Source: Phycomyces blakesleeanus NRRL 1555(-)
Lineage: Eukaryota > Mucoromycota > Mucoromycetes > Mucorales > Phycomycetaceae
DNA: 64,000 bases
NCBI RefSeq assembly: GCF_001638985.1
Contig: NW_017265143.1
Coordinates: forward strand, 1,438,259-1,502,258
Direction: 5' to 3'
Part shown: positions 1-11,956 of the stretch, piece after piece
How the letters are laid out: each line of letters starts with the position of its first letter
How positions within the stretch are numbered: position 1 is the first letter of the stretch
Made by a program: the position numbers and the translations under genes
Notes under the pieces: generated by a model
Database searches by the model: none
The model's input: only the letters and a program-made list of their open reading frames with translations
Told to the model about the DNA's origin: nothing

Positions 1-847
1 GCTGAGTACCCCCAATATATTTGGAATTTCTCGGCAGATCGAGGTAGAGAAACATCAACACAAGTCATCAAAATCGTATTAGCTATGAAGTTTATGTATT
101 TTACCAGACCACCTAGGTGAGACTTTTGTTATAAAAAGTCCAATAATCATACCTAGTCTCTAAAGATCCGTAACTATTACTATTACTGTTATAATAAAGT
201 CATAATAATGGAAATTTTGCGTATTTGTAGCAATTTTCTTGAAAGCAAGGTTTTTATTTTTTGAAATTTCAAATTATATGCAAAATCGTGTTGAGTACCT
301 CTATAGTAATGAACTGCGATGTGAACCAAGCTTGCCAAAAAGTTGAAACTTATCAATAACCCGATTCATTAACCCTCTTAATTGATAGGCTTATAGCTCA
401 GACCTTCATACCACTTCTTAGTCCAAACTCGAACCCATAACCCTCTTCTAGCCTGATGCATTGCAGCCAAAATTCGATATAGTAAATATTGTATAGAGTT
501 GTGGCAATTTACAGATATTTTGATATATAAAGTCTGGCTTATATATATATATACATAATACAACAATTGTGGTCTTATTTTCTAAATAATAATAATACAT
601 TGTTTTCCAATACACCTTTGGTTGACTGGATCTTGTAATTCACAGCATATTGTTTCATATGGTTTGACATGACAGTCACGACAAAGTATCACCACAGTTG
701 TTTTGGGATCATGGTCTCTTTTTTCTCTATATAAAAAAAGACTGGGTGGAAATCCTGGGATTTAAAAAAAAAAGAAAAAAAAGCAGATTTGGGGGGCGAA
801 AGGGAGAGAAGAATAACGCCCTTCTTGAAAACTGGAATGGCAGTAAG
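1..847. other. AT-rich intergenic region upstream of the CDK10-like gene
   Basis: I see no convincing gene here. An open frame on the minus strand between 378 and 566 has no recognisable protein features. The minus strand near 430-450 carries GGTTCGAGTTT, which resembles a Pol III B box, but no cloverleaf can be drawn around it. The last part (about 690-847) is the probable promoter and 5' leader of the downstream kinase and is purine-rich. Confidence 0.5.
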
Positions 848-2502
848 ATGCCAGACACACTCACCAAACACACCATGTTGATGTCTGTAAGGGGAAAGAA
901 AGTATCCTTTAAAGAAAAGCCCTTTTACGGAGAATGCCGTGACGTCGAAGACTTTCAAAAATTAAACCGCGTTGGTGAGGGCACATACGGAGTTGTCTAG
1001 TGCGTGATATATGATAAAATCATGAACACAGCTCAAATCGTTAGATAATTAGTAGAGTAATCGACACAAAATCTGGGCAGGTCGTAGCCCTGAAAAAGAT
1101 TAGGATGGAACGAGAGACGGATGGAATGCCAATTTCTAGTTTACGTGAGATCAGCATCCTAAAGCGCATGCAACACCCAAACATTGTTAATGTGACTGAT
1201 GTGGCAGTCGGACCAAAGCTAGAATCGATCTTCCTAGTGATGGAGTACTGCGAACAAGTAAGAAACCTACTAAATGTAACATTCAATTAATGTTCTTGCT
1301 AGGATCTCGGAACATTATTAGATATGGTGCCTACACCTTACTCTGCCTCTGAAGGTAAATAAATCAAAGACATTCTTTCAATAAATAATAACAATAAAAA
1401 ACAATATTTTGATCAACCTCACTAACAACTATATATATATAAACTTAGTCAAATGTTTGATGCATCAATTGCTGAAAGGATTAGAATATTGTCATGACCA
1501 TTCAATTATTCATAGGTACATAGCTTGAACTTCTTGTGGTTTAAAAGATATTAACAGTTTACACTTTAATCTTCTAGAGATTTAAAGATGTCCAACTTAT
1601 TACTGACATCTACTGGCTTATTGAAGATCGGTAATTAATACAATTTTACGTTGCTTATGAATATATCAGACAACTCAACGTACGCTCTTTTTTTTTCTTT
1701 GGTAATTGTCGTTATAGCCGACTTTGGCATGGCACGCACTCTAAGTTTGCCTTCAAAGCCAATGACACCAAATGTAGTTACACTCTGGTATCGCTCTCCA
1801 GAATTACTCTTTGGGGAGACAAATTATACCACTGCTGTGGATCTGTGGTCAGCCGGATGTATAATGGGAGAATTACTACAGCATAAACCCATATTACCTG
1901 GCAATACTGAGCAGGCTGAACTGGATATGATTGTAAAGCTACTAGGAACTCCCAACGAGTCCATCTGGCCTGGATTTTCCAAACTGCCGCTTGCTAAATC
2001 CCTGGTCTTGCCTAAACAAGAGTAAGTGAATATTGGATCAATGGATCATGACTGATTCTTTTTATAGCTACAACAATATCAAGATTGTGTTTCCTCGGCA
2101 CAGTGATCACACAATTCATTTAATAGCCGGTCTACTTACCTACAATCCTCGCTCTCGATTAACTGTCAGGCAAGCATTGAATCATCCGTATTTCTTTGAA
2201 TCTCCAAGAGGTATACAAAAAACACACACATACATTTTTATTTTGAGTGGATAGTACTAGAATTTCTTATGAATTTTCTTTATATTACAGCTCAGGATCC
2301 TTTGCTTCTACCCACATATCCTGAAATCCGTAACCACTTGTCAGATAAAGAACAGTAAGAAGCCTCCAAAAATATGTATATATATATTTGTGCTGCATAA
2401 AACTTAATCTGCCACTATAGAGCACGCCGTGTTCAAGAGGAAAGAAAAAGAAAAATCGATGAAGGTGTAGGAACACAATACAAAAAGAAGAAACAACAAT
2501 AA
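848..2502 (+). CDS. CDK10: CDK10-type cyclin-dependent protein kinase, nine exons
   Basis: The exons I read are 848-999, 1053-1257, 1303-1354, 1449-1515, 1578-1630, 1718-2021, 2068-2210, 2291-2354 and 2421-2502. They total 1122 nt and encode 373 aa; human CDK10 is about 360 aa. All introns are GT-AG and 45-95 nt. The protein has the glycine loop [10 protein letters not shown], the lysine motif VALKKIRM, the CDK10-type cyclin helix PISSLREI, the catalytic motif HRDLK, the metal-binding motif ADFGMA, the activation-segment motif [11 protein letters not shown] and [15 protein letters not shown] in the C-lobe. The C-terminus is lysine-rich. CDK10 pairs with cyclin M in animals and acts in transcription and cell-cycle signalling; that role here is inferred. 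I chose the ATG at 848 because the frame upstream encodes only a low-complexity lysine-rich stretch. The stop lies 39 bp from that of the convergent zinc-finger gene. Confidence 0.92.
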
Positions 2503-2541
2503 GAATAAGAATAAGAATAAAAATAATATATATATAAAAGA

Positions 2542-3602
2542 CTATGCGTTGTCCTCTGAGATTCCAATATCTACACTATCCTCATCCTGGGTCTTTTCGT
2601 CCTCTTCATTAACATGCAGAATAGTATCGTTGGGCGTATTAGGTGCGTGGCTACCTCCATCAGAACCCTCTTCGCGTGCATTGTCTGCCTCTGCTGCGGC
2701 TGCGGCTGCCAGTTTTGCTTTCCGCGCTGCTCTAAAGTGAACCATCTTACGATGTTTTGTTAGCTGACCTGTTGTAACAAAGCTTTTGTGGCAGTTGTCG
2801 ATGCCGCATATGAGCTTCTTTGTTCCATGCATGTTAGTTTCGTGTGTCTGAAGTTGGTCATAGGTTGTAAAAGATTTTGAGCAGCCAGGCTGGGTGCATA
2901 AGAAAGGTCTAAAGTCTTTTTCTCCTCCATTGGATGAAAAGAGCTGATCAATCTCGGCAACAGTAGTAGGTTCGGTAAGTTTGTCATTCATCGTCATTTG
3001 CTCCTCTAAAAAAATCCATGTCAATAAGATCAACCAGTAAAGTATGCATCTTACCTGTTTGCCAGCCCGACAATGTGATGGACGAACCATCAAGAGTGCG
3101 AAACACTAGATTAGAATTGACCCAGCGACGAGGCTTGAAATCTTTGAACTTGAGAATGTCTTTACGAGATGCACCAGATCGGCTTATCAACTGTTTATCA
3201 CCCTTAACTTGTAATATATTAATGTTAGATATATATAATTAAAAAGTTCTTTTTTAAAAAAGGAAAACGAGAATCACAGAATGAGTTGTATACTTACTGT
3301 CATCCCCCAAAGCTGAATCATCATCAAGTCTGCAATGAGAAAACGCAATGAGACTCTAGGAATTAAGCAAATATATATATACTTTACATGTCATTCGAAT
3401 CATTCTTTCGTACGGGCTTTTTGGCGCGTGGTCTTGGTCGTTTGCTGGCTGGTACCTCTTCATCTTCTTTGGGATGCTTTTGGCCTGCAATTGCAGACAA
3501 AGAAGGTGAAGGTACGTCGGGTGATTGAATCGAATTCGATCCTGGAGATTCTGGATTCACTCTAGAGAGTCGAAGTTTAATCTTGAGAGATGGACTGGCC
3601 AT
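2542..3602 (-). CDS. C2H2 zinc-finger protein with an Ies4-like N-terminal motif (candidate INO80-complex subunit)
   Basis: Four exons on the minus strand: 3602-3388, 3329-3298, 3207-3055 and 3005-2542. They total 864 nt and 287 aa, and every intron is GT-AG. The N-terminus begins MASPSLKIKLRLS and is followed by a basic segment KRPRPRAKKP. A central block has PRRW, then a leucine/threonine pattern, then LSGW, which resembles the C-terminal motif of the INO80 subunit Ies4 as I remember it. Two C2H2 fingers follow, both C-x4-C-x12-H-x4-H, then an alanine run (KLAAAAAAEA) and an acidic tail. The finger spacing is that of YY1/Iec1-type proteins, and Iec1 is an INO80 subunit in fission yeast. The gene and its fingers are clear from sequence. 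The INO80 assignment is inference, and a general DNA-binding regulator is the alternative. Confidence 0.8.
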
Positions 3603-4157
3603 TAAGGATTGTAAAAAAAAACGAAAAAAAAAAAAACGAAAACGAAAAATGAAGATAGTCAGAGAGGGAAGGCAAGGTTTCTTTTTTATTTTATTTTATT
3701 TTATTTTTATTTTATTTTTTTTAAAAAAAAAATTACAACGAGAGTAAAGGTAAGACTCAAAACGTCACTGTTTCGCTTCTAATAGGCTATGTACAAGGGC
3801 AGTGTTATAGCAATTGGTGTGAATTAACAAGAGCAAAAGACTTTTATACCATGATTACTACCAGATATATGTCGGTGACTCTGTAAATATAATATAAAAG
3901 CATATTAGAATATATTAGAATATCTTAAAGTAGAATAAAGTTGTATGCACACAAGAAAGAAAGAAACAAAGAAAGAAATAATATTGGGACATTTGTGGAT
4001 ACGTAGAATGCCGATTCATGATATACCCGTAACAATATACTGTTAATGTTTATCATTGTTGTCGAATTATTGGCGGATTTTTTGGTTCATTGGTATTGCT
4101 GCTTATTTCTTACTTACTTATTTTCCACTAGGATCTATCAAGAAAATTACTATATTT
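3603..4157. other. Intergenic region with homopolymer and TTTTA-type simple repeats
   Basis: This stretch holds A-runs just upstream of the zinc-finger gene (3610-3650) and a TTTTA-type simple repeat with a T/A-rich block (about 3680-3735). It also holds AT-rich sequence with AGAAAG repeats (3950-3980). Short plus-strand open frames from 4046 have no recognisable features. I see no gene. Confidence 0.5.
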
Positions 4158-5049
4158 TTACATTTGGCTGTGGTTGTGGGATTTCCATATCTCAGCAAAA
4201 AAAACACATGGGATTCTTTTACAATATTTCTCGTGTATGCAGTACAAAAGATCTATTCTTCTGAGATCAATAAGGACGCAACGTCCACAGATTCTTTTAC
4301 GTTGTTTTGAAGGCAAGTTATGGATGTAGGGAATGCTTTCAGTGTCAATTGTGGAAGCCCTTCTGGGATTTGGTCCTTGGGCGGTGTCTTGGGTCTGCTT
4401 AATAATGGAGAGGTCTGTACCATCGGTCTCGATTGTTCCTCTGAACTTCATCACGCCGTTTTGTTAGCCATGGAAAGCCTTCTTGTCCAAGTCCACCACT
4501 CTTCCTCACAGCTCTAGTTTGTTGAGTGATAGTCTCTAAGCTCTTCTCAAAATTTTCTGAGACAGGATCCTAGTGTAGATTTGTATGTAGCATAGTGACC
4601 AGGATCGGCGAAGAGGAAAACAGCTGAAGTATCTATATCCAAGGTGCTCTAGGAGTCGGACGATATGGGAAAAGGTGAGGAAGTGCCTGTGCGGAGATTC
4701 GTTTGAGTCATAATAGATATAGTTCTTTTGGAACCCATATATTTCCGGATAGACGACAAAGATGGGAGAGATTGCCATGAAAGTATTTCTGTGTTCCTCC
4801 TCGGTGAAGGCATCTTCAAGTTGGCGAGTTGACAATCCTTTTTGAACATCCTGGCGGGTTCAAAAATATGTTCTGTCAACATTCTTTGAATTAGTCCCTC
4901 AGTTGCTCTTTGTTCACGAAGGTATTCGGTAAGCTCTCACGGTCTTTTTTTATATCGAGCAAGACATTCATCTCTCGGCGGAGATGCTGGCCAAATCTAA
5001 TATCGATATTCACTATGTAGGCGGTGTGGATTCTTGTGTTCTCGTACAT
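4158..5049 (-). pseudogene. Decayed Fanzor-type (TnpB-related) RNA-guided nuclease gene, RuvC portion recognisable
   Basis: On the minus strand the reading frame moves among at least three frames. Read in order, it shows a helical N-terminal block (RFGQHLRREMNVLLDI, near 5000-4950) and a stop near 4890. Next comes EHIFEPARMFKKD, then a long block ending CFPLRRSW (near 4620-4600). Finally it shows FRGTIETDGTDLSII (near 4440-4400) and CGRCVLIDLRRIDLLYC (near 4290-4240). From family knowledge, eukaryotic Fanzor proteins carry a TDGVSVS-like strand followed by an IDPGRRDL-type RuvC-I motif with the first catalytic Asp. Here that motif reads IDLRRIDL, so the Asp remains but the P-G has been lost. 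The later RuvC motifs and zinc finger are not found below 4158. This is a relic that cannot encode a working enzyme. Identification rests on motif memory, not on a search. Confidence 0.6.
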
Positions 5050-6145
5050 AGCAATTTGGTGAGTGTTTAAGAGGGAGATAAGGGTGTAGGAGAGGTTATG
5101 AATATATATATATATTGCTGTACCAGGAAATAAGCTCGCGGTTTATACTTGTTTCTTTCTGTTATTTGGAGGAGTCAGTATTGCAGTCGATTAAGGAAAA
5201 AAAAACATCTTGACAAAAAGATGTTTATTGATACATCAATTCAGTTCAAAGGATGAGTCGCGTTTTAACCCGTCAAGAAAAATGTATTTTGTAATTGTGA
5301 GAGTATTTGCAGTGATTATGTGCACATCAGAAACTAGGTAATGCAGTGTTCTAAGAATCTCAAAAGTCTACCTGGTTGCTTTTACTGATACTTTGACAGT
5401 AAAAACTCGTATGAGATCGTTGGGCTCATTATCTTCCAGCCAGAAAAGGACTAGGGATACGAGATTTTGGACAGCTTTTATAAAAATAACACTTTGTAGG
5501 GACAACAAACCAATAGGCTATGTAAGATTATACGCTATTACTAAGGAAAAAAGGGAGATTTTAGTAGAACATTTTGACCTGGATTCCAAAAAAAAAGAGA
5601 ACCTTTAAATCTAAACAAATAATGGGCTCAGGAATATTAAAAAAGTTTTGAGTAAGCTCCCTTTTGTAGACATTTAAAGCTCTTGGGATTCATGCTTTTC
5701 CTTCAAGAAGCTCATTTTATTTGAGTTCTATTCCTATCATTAATGGTAGGGTCAAAATCAATAAAGATGTACAAATTCTTCTATACTTGATATTTAGCTT
5801 TGTTTTATGTGCGAAATATCGGAAGAAATAGTATGCATTTCTTGAGTATAAGCTATACTAAAACAGCACTTTATTCTAGTAGTATGCGATATTTGTATTG
5901 CTATATCTAATAAAATTTCAAGGTTGGTCGATTAACACATTTTTGTGTGGTAACACCTCACTTTGTGAATACTTCAAAAATCAAATTTGGAGAAAGTAAA
6001 ACAGCTATGATATCAAAATCCAGATATAAATCCTCATGACTTTGTCAATCTTTCCATATGTTATTTCTTTAGCTTTTTACTCAATTTTATTTAGATATAT
6101 ATTTGTGTGTGGGAGCTCTGAAGAATATAAAATTTCTGTATTACT
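5050..6145. other. Intergenic region with one unrecognised open frame (5393-5608)
   Basis: This AT-rich stretch may include decayed sequence upstream of the Fanzor relic. A plus-strand open frame from 5393 to 5608 encodes 71 aa of mixed composition (for example FIKITLCRDNKPIGYVRL) that looks more protein-like than random, but I cannot assign it to a family. It may be a remnant of a mobile element. The rest, from 5609 to 6145, holds nothing I can support. Confidence 0.35.
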
Positions 6146-7157
6146 CTAGGGATTAACCTCTACAGCATTCCAGGTATCATCTTCCTTCCGGTAAATAGTA
6201 CGCACACTAGTTTCGAGATAACTATGATCTACCTCTGTAACCTCTAAAAACAAAACCACGAAGTTTTCATAACCTCGTTCCAATAAAGCCCGTTTGTCGG
6301 CATCCTGGTGAGAAAACCAGCCGTTGTCGTCACTCTCTTCGATAGTCAGAGTTTCTATACGGAATGTGGCCTCTTCTTCCTCAACAGGTTCTTTAGGAGT
6401 ACCTGGAGCAGGCCATGTAAAGGTAGCTCGAAGCTGATCTGTGAGCCCATACCATTGTCGGAGGCGCTCAGCCTGCCAATCGAATGGAGCGTTTGGCTTA
6501 ATGTGGTGCTTAAGAGAACGAATGCGTTTAAGGAAAGACTTGCTGGCCTGACTTAGCCGGTCGCTGAAATCTGTTTCATGGTCTTCCTCCTTTTCTTCAT
6601 CTAAAGAAGGCATACCATGATGCTTTCGACCAATGTGCGAGTTGAGACTCTCGGAAGGGTTGAGACCATCTCCAAAGGCATGCATGCGGCCTCGAATACG
6701 AAACTGCTCCTTTGTACTACCCATGAACCTTAAAAAAAAGACGCCCAGAATATTATTTAATAAGTGCTTAATATTCGTGTGTTTGATAATTTGAATTTAT
6801 TACGTCAGGTAAGACCCTCAACGTATATTCATATTGATAGTTTTGATATTTAAAAGCATATAAGCATGTATATACTCACCAGCAGATTTCAACATTAGGG
6901 TTGGCTGCAATCTCCTGGACTTTTGGAGATCTCTTGTCGCAGGTAATCGTCAAAAGGTCACTTTCCCAGCCAGTTTCTTCTTTGTAGCTCTCACCAGCAA
7001 AGCCGCGAAACACGACAACGCGATTTGCAGGATTGTTGTCAGGGCGAACAGTTGATAAAGAGAGATAAGCAGCAGAAGGACCTTGCTCTTTGATGTTTGC
7101 TGTTAGCTGAGCCTTGAGAAGCTTTTTCCAGGAAGGTGAGAGGTTGTTCTTGGTCAT
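6146..7157 (-). CDS. Pyridoxamine 5'-phosphate oxidase-like FMN-binding protein, Alr4036 type
   Basis: Two exons, 7157-6880 and 6728-6146, separated by a GT-AG intron of 151 nt. The coding length is 861 nt, giving 286 aa. The first exon carries the family's split-barrel signature: TVRPDNNPANRVVVFRGF, then DKRSPKVQEI, then NPNVEICW, running across the splice into FMGSTKEQFRIRG. This matches the Alr4036-type FMN-binding domain of the flavin split-barrel superfamily, whose members bind FMN; the substrate is unknown. The C-terminal half has FDWQAERLRQWYGLT and a strongly acidic PVEEEEATF stretch typical of fungal members. I chose the ATG at 7157, because the upstream frame to 7220 is a leucine-rich product of a GAA/TTC simple repeat and is probably untranslated leader. 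The gene lies 239 bp downstream of the Mediator gene, on the same strand. Confidence 0.85.
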
Positions 7158-7395
7158 GGTAGTAGTGATGGTGAAGCAAAAAGAAAGGAGAAGAAGAAGA
7201 AGAAGAGGCAATTCTGTCAAATCTTTTCACGAATCCTTTTTTAATTTAAATTCAAATTTATTTAAAATTTAAAATTTAAAATTTTATATTTCTTTATTTT
7301 TGGTGTATTAAGATTTAAACTTCTCTTTAGTAATTCAGGTGAATTCTAATAGGAGTATAGATTAACTTGGGAGGTAAGGGACGAATAGGAAGAAC

Positions 7396-10264
7396 TCAAG
7401 TAAACAAGCCGCCGCATAGACATCTGTTTCCTATACTTTGGTACCAAGATGCAAATGACGTAGGGTCTGAAGGCTTACCATTCGGGTGCATTGGTAAAGA
7501 CATCTGATGGCAACTAAATAAAATAAAATAAAAGAGAAATTATTTTTAGCATGGCTTAATTTATTATACTGTATTCCCTTACTTGACACAAGCCCGGACA
7601 GGCGCAGAAAAGTCTATCCGTCGCTTACGAATCACGTCCATTGGATAATCGGCATGTGTCTCCATGTAGATTGCAGGCTGAGCACATGTTGCCTTGTATT
7701 CTTCAGTTATGCGTTCCAACTCAACCTTTTGATTGTGAGGAATACGAGAGGATAAAAGGATATTCCAGCCTAAATATCATTACAAAACAAAATAAGTCTG
7801 CATTTACATATTCCCAAAACATATAAATGAATATAAATACAAAGGCTTACCGCGCGAACTTGGTTCTATATCTGACTTTTCAATACTATCAAGAGCTTTG
7901 AGAAATGAAAGCACGTCTTTAATAGAAACAGGTGCATGCTGGAGCAAATTTGAGGCAAAGCGCTGAAGGAGAGATTGGGATTCGAGAATGTGAGGAAGTT
8001 CGTATGTGGATGAGATAATAAAATGAATAAAGTGGTGGATAAATGTCAAGATACGACCCAATGCTATTCTAGAAGGCTTGTGGATCAGCAATACGGCATG
8101 TACTGGGCGACCTGAAATATCTGCCAGTGCTAATATGTGCATTTCGGTGTAAGAATATGTGCCTAGATTTAATTTTCAATAAAATTTATATATATAACTT
8201 ACGAGATGATTTGGGCCTTCTTGTATTAAACAAGACACTCCACTGTTGAAGTAGCCACCTCATGTAGTCCAATGTCCATGTAGCAAGTGGAACTAGTGAC
8301 CATAGAGCGTCTGGAAATAATTTAGTAATCTAAGGAACACTGAAGCCTAAAAACTTTATTAAGCCTACCTGGTGAAAAGGATAGGTTTACCCTGGTGTCT
8401 AAAGAATATTTCTCTGTAAAGCATGTTTTAATATTAGCATTGTTATGATTGATCACTTGATCTAGAGATCCATCTTTACTTTTGCTTTTGCCTCTTCTTT
8501 TTTTATATTTTATTTTTTTATTTTAATTCTCACCAAGAATATCTGAAACAACACTCCTTTCTGATGTGCAACTTGCTACAAAGCATTCAAGAATCACAGG
8601 TAGCTGGATAGCTTTACTAAGGTTCTTATACTGTATACGTTTTTCTGGCATAATTCTGCAGTAAAAAGTAATTAGATACCCCCAAACGTTTACTATAACA
8701 GCTGACTATTTTTTGGTTCGTTTTGTTTTACCTGAATGTGCTCATTGCAAGACCAAACGCATTACCCATTTGTGTAGGACACCACTCTTCGGATCTTTTA
8801 ACAGGGATTTCCAAGATCTCTTTTTTGCGTTCAAAGGAAAAGACTCGAATATCTCCCTGATTACAATAGGTCTCATAGGCAACCAAAGTTTCAAGAACAA
8901 CCCTTTCAGGAGTATCTATAACAACATAAAAACTGCTCTTATCATTTTTATTGCTTTGTGTAAATCTCTGTGTGTATGTGATTTACCTTTGTGTTCAGGC
9001 ACTTTACCTAGCCGTACAAGCTCAGTTGTAAGATCAAGCTTATCCGTATTATTAAGTAAGCTCAATTTGAGCATTTGTTCGATAACACAAATGGCATCTA
9101 TTGTATTTATCCTCGTTAGTCCCCTTTCTCTCTCTCTTTATATATATACTATACAATAAGAATCATATTTTAAATATTATAATATCATTACTCTTCATAG
9201 ATTCAACAGTGGTGTATTCTTCTGTGACGCGTGCTATTCCCAGTTTTCCGGATGAAAATAGGTACAGCATGTGGGTCTCATGCGGTGAAAATTTAATAGT
9301 TAAAATCGTATCTAGTTTCCAAAACATTCAGACACAAAGCAGTACACGCAAAACTATGTATGTGTTTTTATTTACCTGAGCACTTTTCTTTAAACGGCTG
9401 GGGATTTGTTACCTCCCAAAATCCAGGTCCACAGGATTTATCATTTTCCTTCGTATCGGGTGTAATTTTTAACAAGCTGAAATCACCTTTTGTACGATAT
9501 TCTAAGTGTGTACTTCCATCAGATAGGCCAAGAGCAATGGCACCATTGTTTGTGGATGAAATTGATGTAATAAATCGGCCTTTTATAGCGAACCCTTGAA
9601 TACAACTTAGTTCCTAAAGCATTATATTTTTTGTGTTAACCTACTATATATATCTCTACAGATTAAAAATTAGCTTACCTGTCGATCTGTGTGTGAAATT
9701 TTACTAGAAGTAATATTATGTGCCTGTCCCACTCTTCTTAGCTGCCACCTTCCGAAATAAGCGTCAAATGTGTCTACTATATATATTCAGAAAATAAACA
9801 GCAAAACAAACTTAGTCCAGTTGATAAAGACTCATTTACCTTACTATACCTGTCTTTTTTCCGAGCCCAACTGACAGCTGAAGATTATTGTTTTTATGTG
9901 AAAGCAATATTTGCGTAACGGCATAATCAGGATCAGAAATCTCTTTTGCAAGATTCTCCAGTAGAGGAAGGGATAATCTTAATTTTGTAATTGTTTGACA
10001 TATAATAGCTGTAGGAAATAATTATCATTATCAACTTGCAAAGAAAAACCAAAATATATATAATAGCATAATGAGCGTAGTCCTGCTCACAAAAATATAC
10101 CATACCTTCTTGACAACCTTTTATAGGGAAATTAACGCTGATTTTATACAATTGGACATATTTGGGCTGTACCGAAGAATAATACGTTGCAAGACAAATT
10201 GTTCCATCTGGTTTACAGCATTAATTTATTTCTATGTTGCTTTTGTCATTCTTCCTCTTTTACT

Positions 10265-10295
<31 letters not shown>

Positions 10296-11155
10296 TTTAT
10301 CAAATACCATGGAAGCATGAGATATCCTCTGCCACGCATCTAAACCTGATAGAGCCATTCCAAAGCATCCCATATCTGGCCTTCCTATTTCTCGTCTGCC
10401 TGATTTTGGCAACATGGTGGAAAAGGTGGAAAATATCTCACCGTTGCGCTGATAGTGCACGCTAATTTCACCATAAACTGTAACCGCTACAAATCCAAGT
10501 TGACCGTATGGATTTCTCGGACCCAATACTCGATCTTTTCGTATTTCTTCTGAGCCAGTATGCTAGTATTTTCATTGTAAGGACATATATCTGAAATAAG
10601 TCCAGTTCAAATACTCACCGAACGTTCAGACCGAAGCCAAATTAGAGCAGCCAGAGGTTGATGAAGATCGATTTCATATGTTAATGACCAACGGTCCACT
10701 GATCCCTATATTTATTTTGTTTTTAGAATATAAGTTTATAGGAAAGAAAATTAACATCTAATGTTGTCTACCTCCAGATTCCACACTGCAATCTTTCCTA
10801 TTTCGTCTGCAGTTGCTAGGAATGTCCCATTTTGGTGCCATTTTACATGTGTGATGATATGCTTTTGATGGTATTGTTCTACAATCCGCATTGGTGTTTT
10901 GTATACTGTGGTTTTCGTAGACTCCGTCAAGAACACATCGCCGGTGATTACATCTATGGATGCTGGATTTGGTTGAGGTGATGTAATTACAAATGCACCT
11001 TGACTGTCAGACGATAGGCATTCAGGTGTCTGTTTGTAAGCTAAACTGGAATAGAGACATCCGAGAGGGTAGTGTGCCGAGGAATCAGGCGCGAAATTAG
11101 AACATGCTTGGGTGGGTTCTACTCGTCGTCGTTTTGTTATTGTAATTTCAACCAT
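7396..11155 (-). CDS. MED16: Mediator complex subunit 16, sixteen exons
   Basis: The exons are 11155-10772, 10705-10619, 10562-10295, 10207-10106, 10008-9850, 9776-9679, 9613-9376, 9311-9192, 9097-8987, 8915-8732, 8655-8534, 8413-8369, 8310-8203, 8162-7851, 7769-7583 and 7513-7396. They sum to 2643 nt and 880 aa, very close to human MED16 (877 aa). The N-terminal half is a WD-type propeller (HVKWHQNGTFLATADEIGKI, TILTIKFSPHETHMLYLF). The C-terminal half has DALWSLVPLATWTLDYMRW, then a helical domain. It ends in a small zinc-ribbon-like tail with ACVNC, a Trp, and RCLCGGLFT at the stop, matching the cysteine-rich tail of MED16. MED16 belongs to the Mediator tail module and links activators to RNA polymerase II. 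The intron after exon 3 contains a (CT)n run at 10266-10289. Individual junctions are my reading and a few may shift. Confidence 0.85.
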
Positions 11156-11956
11156 GTTTTGCGCAATTTTCGAGAGCTAAGAAAACTAGTTGAGGAAAAA
11201 GAGCAAGAAAAAAAAGACCTAGCAAAATGAAGAACAAGAAGACGACGAGGAGGGAAAAAAAAGAAAAATACTAATTTTGGCTTGCACAGGTTCATGTAGT
11301 AAATCAAAAGTCACATGCGTCTACAGTGTCTTAAATTGAAGTGCTTGTCTTGTCATTTCTGTCTGAGAACCTTATATGCCCCCCACTTCAAACTCTCAAC
11401 TGCAAATATAGTAATATATTATGTTATATGTAGAGCTTTTGTTAAACTTCAAAAAGTATGCTTAAAAGGTCATTCAAGAATTAAAACGTTGTTTTTATCA
11501 ATAACGTTGTCACTGCCAACACGTACGCACAGTTTTTTTTTTCAATTGCACATCTTATCAACTAGCCATACTCTTAATTATCTTGTTTGTATATTTTACT
11601 CTCTATTATACAATTATTCTGTATATTGTGCTTACTCCTATCATGTGCGTTATAAGTTTGCTAATCCTCGGGGGACGACGTTCTCTGATTGTAGACAACA
11701 TTTTGCTTTTACCAGACCACAAATTGTGACTTGCTGTCCGACATCAAATAATTATATCTGGTCCCTAAGGATTCATTCTTGTCTTTATCTTATTTTTTTT
11801 CTATCTTTTTCTATATCTTTAAAAAGTTGGAATACAAGCACGTGACTTAGAGTCTGTCTTTGAATTTATAATTTTATTCTCTAACTATATTTTCATATTA
11901 CTTTTCTTAAGAGCATAGAAAAATATAAAAATATAAAATTAATTATAATTATAATA
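11156..11956. other. Intergenic region upstream of MED16
   Basis: The first 120 bp are the probable MED16 promoter and leader. A plus-strand open frame of 176 codons (11315-11845) has a composition rich in Leu, Ser, Tyr and Phe with no domain signature, so I treat it as chance. Nothing else is supported. Confidence 0.5.

Noticed and set aside
420..500. tRNA-like B box and A-box-like words on the minus strand
   Set aside because: No acceptor, anticodon or T stems can be paired, so there is no tRNA gene. At most it is a decayed tRNA-derived repeat.
698..847. N-terminal extension of the CDK10-like kinase from an ATG at 698
   Set aside because: The extension is lysine-rich low complexity from an A-rich leader. 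Kinase family length and composition favour 848.
7158..7220. Leucine-rich signal-peptide-like extension of the FMN-binding protein
   Set aside because: It comes from a GAA/TTC simple repeat in the leader. The family is not secreted and starts near the ATG at 7157.
8986..10300. Open frames on the plus strand across MED16
   Set aside because: They are antisense shadows of MED16 exons and introns.
11315..11845. 176-codon open frame on the plus strand
   Set aside because: No domain, no homologous pattern and an AT-rich-frame composition. Probably chance.
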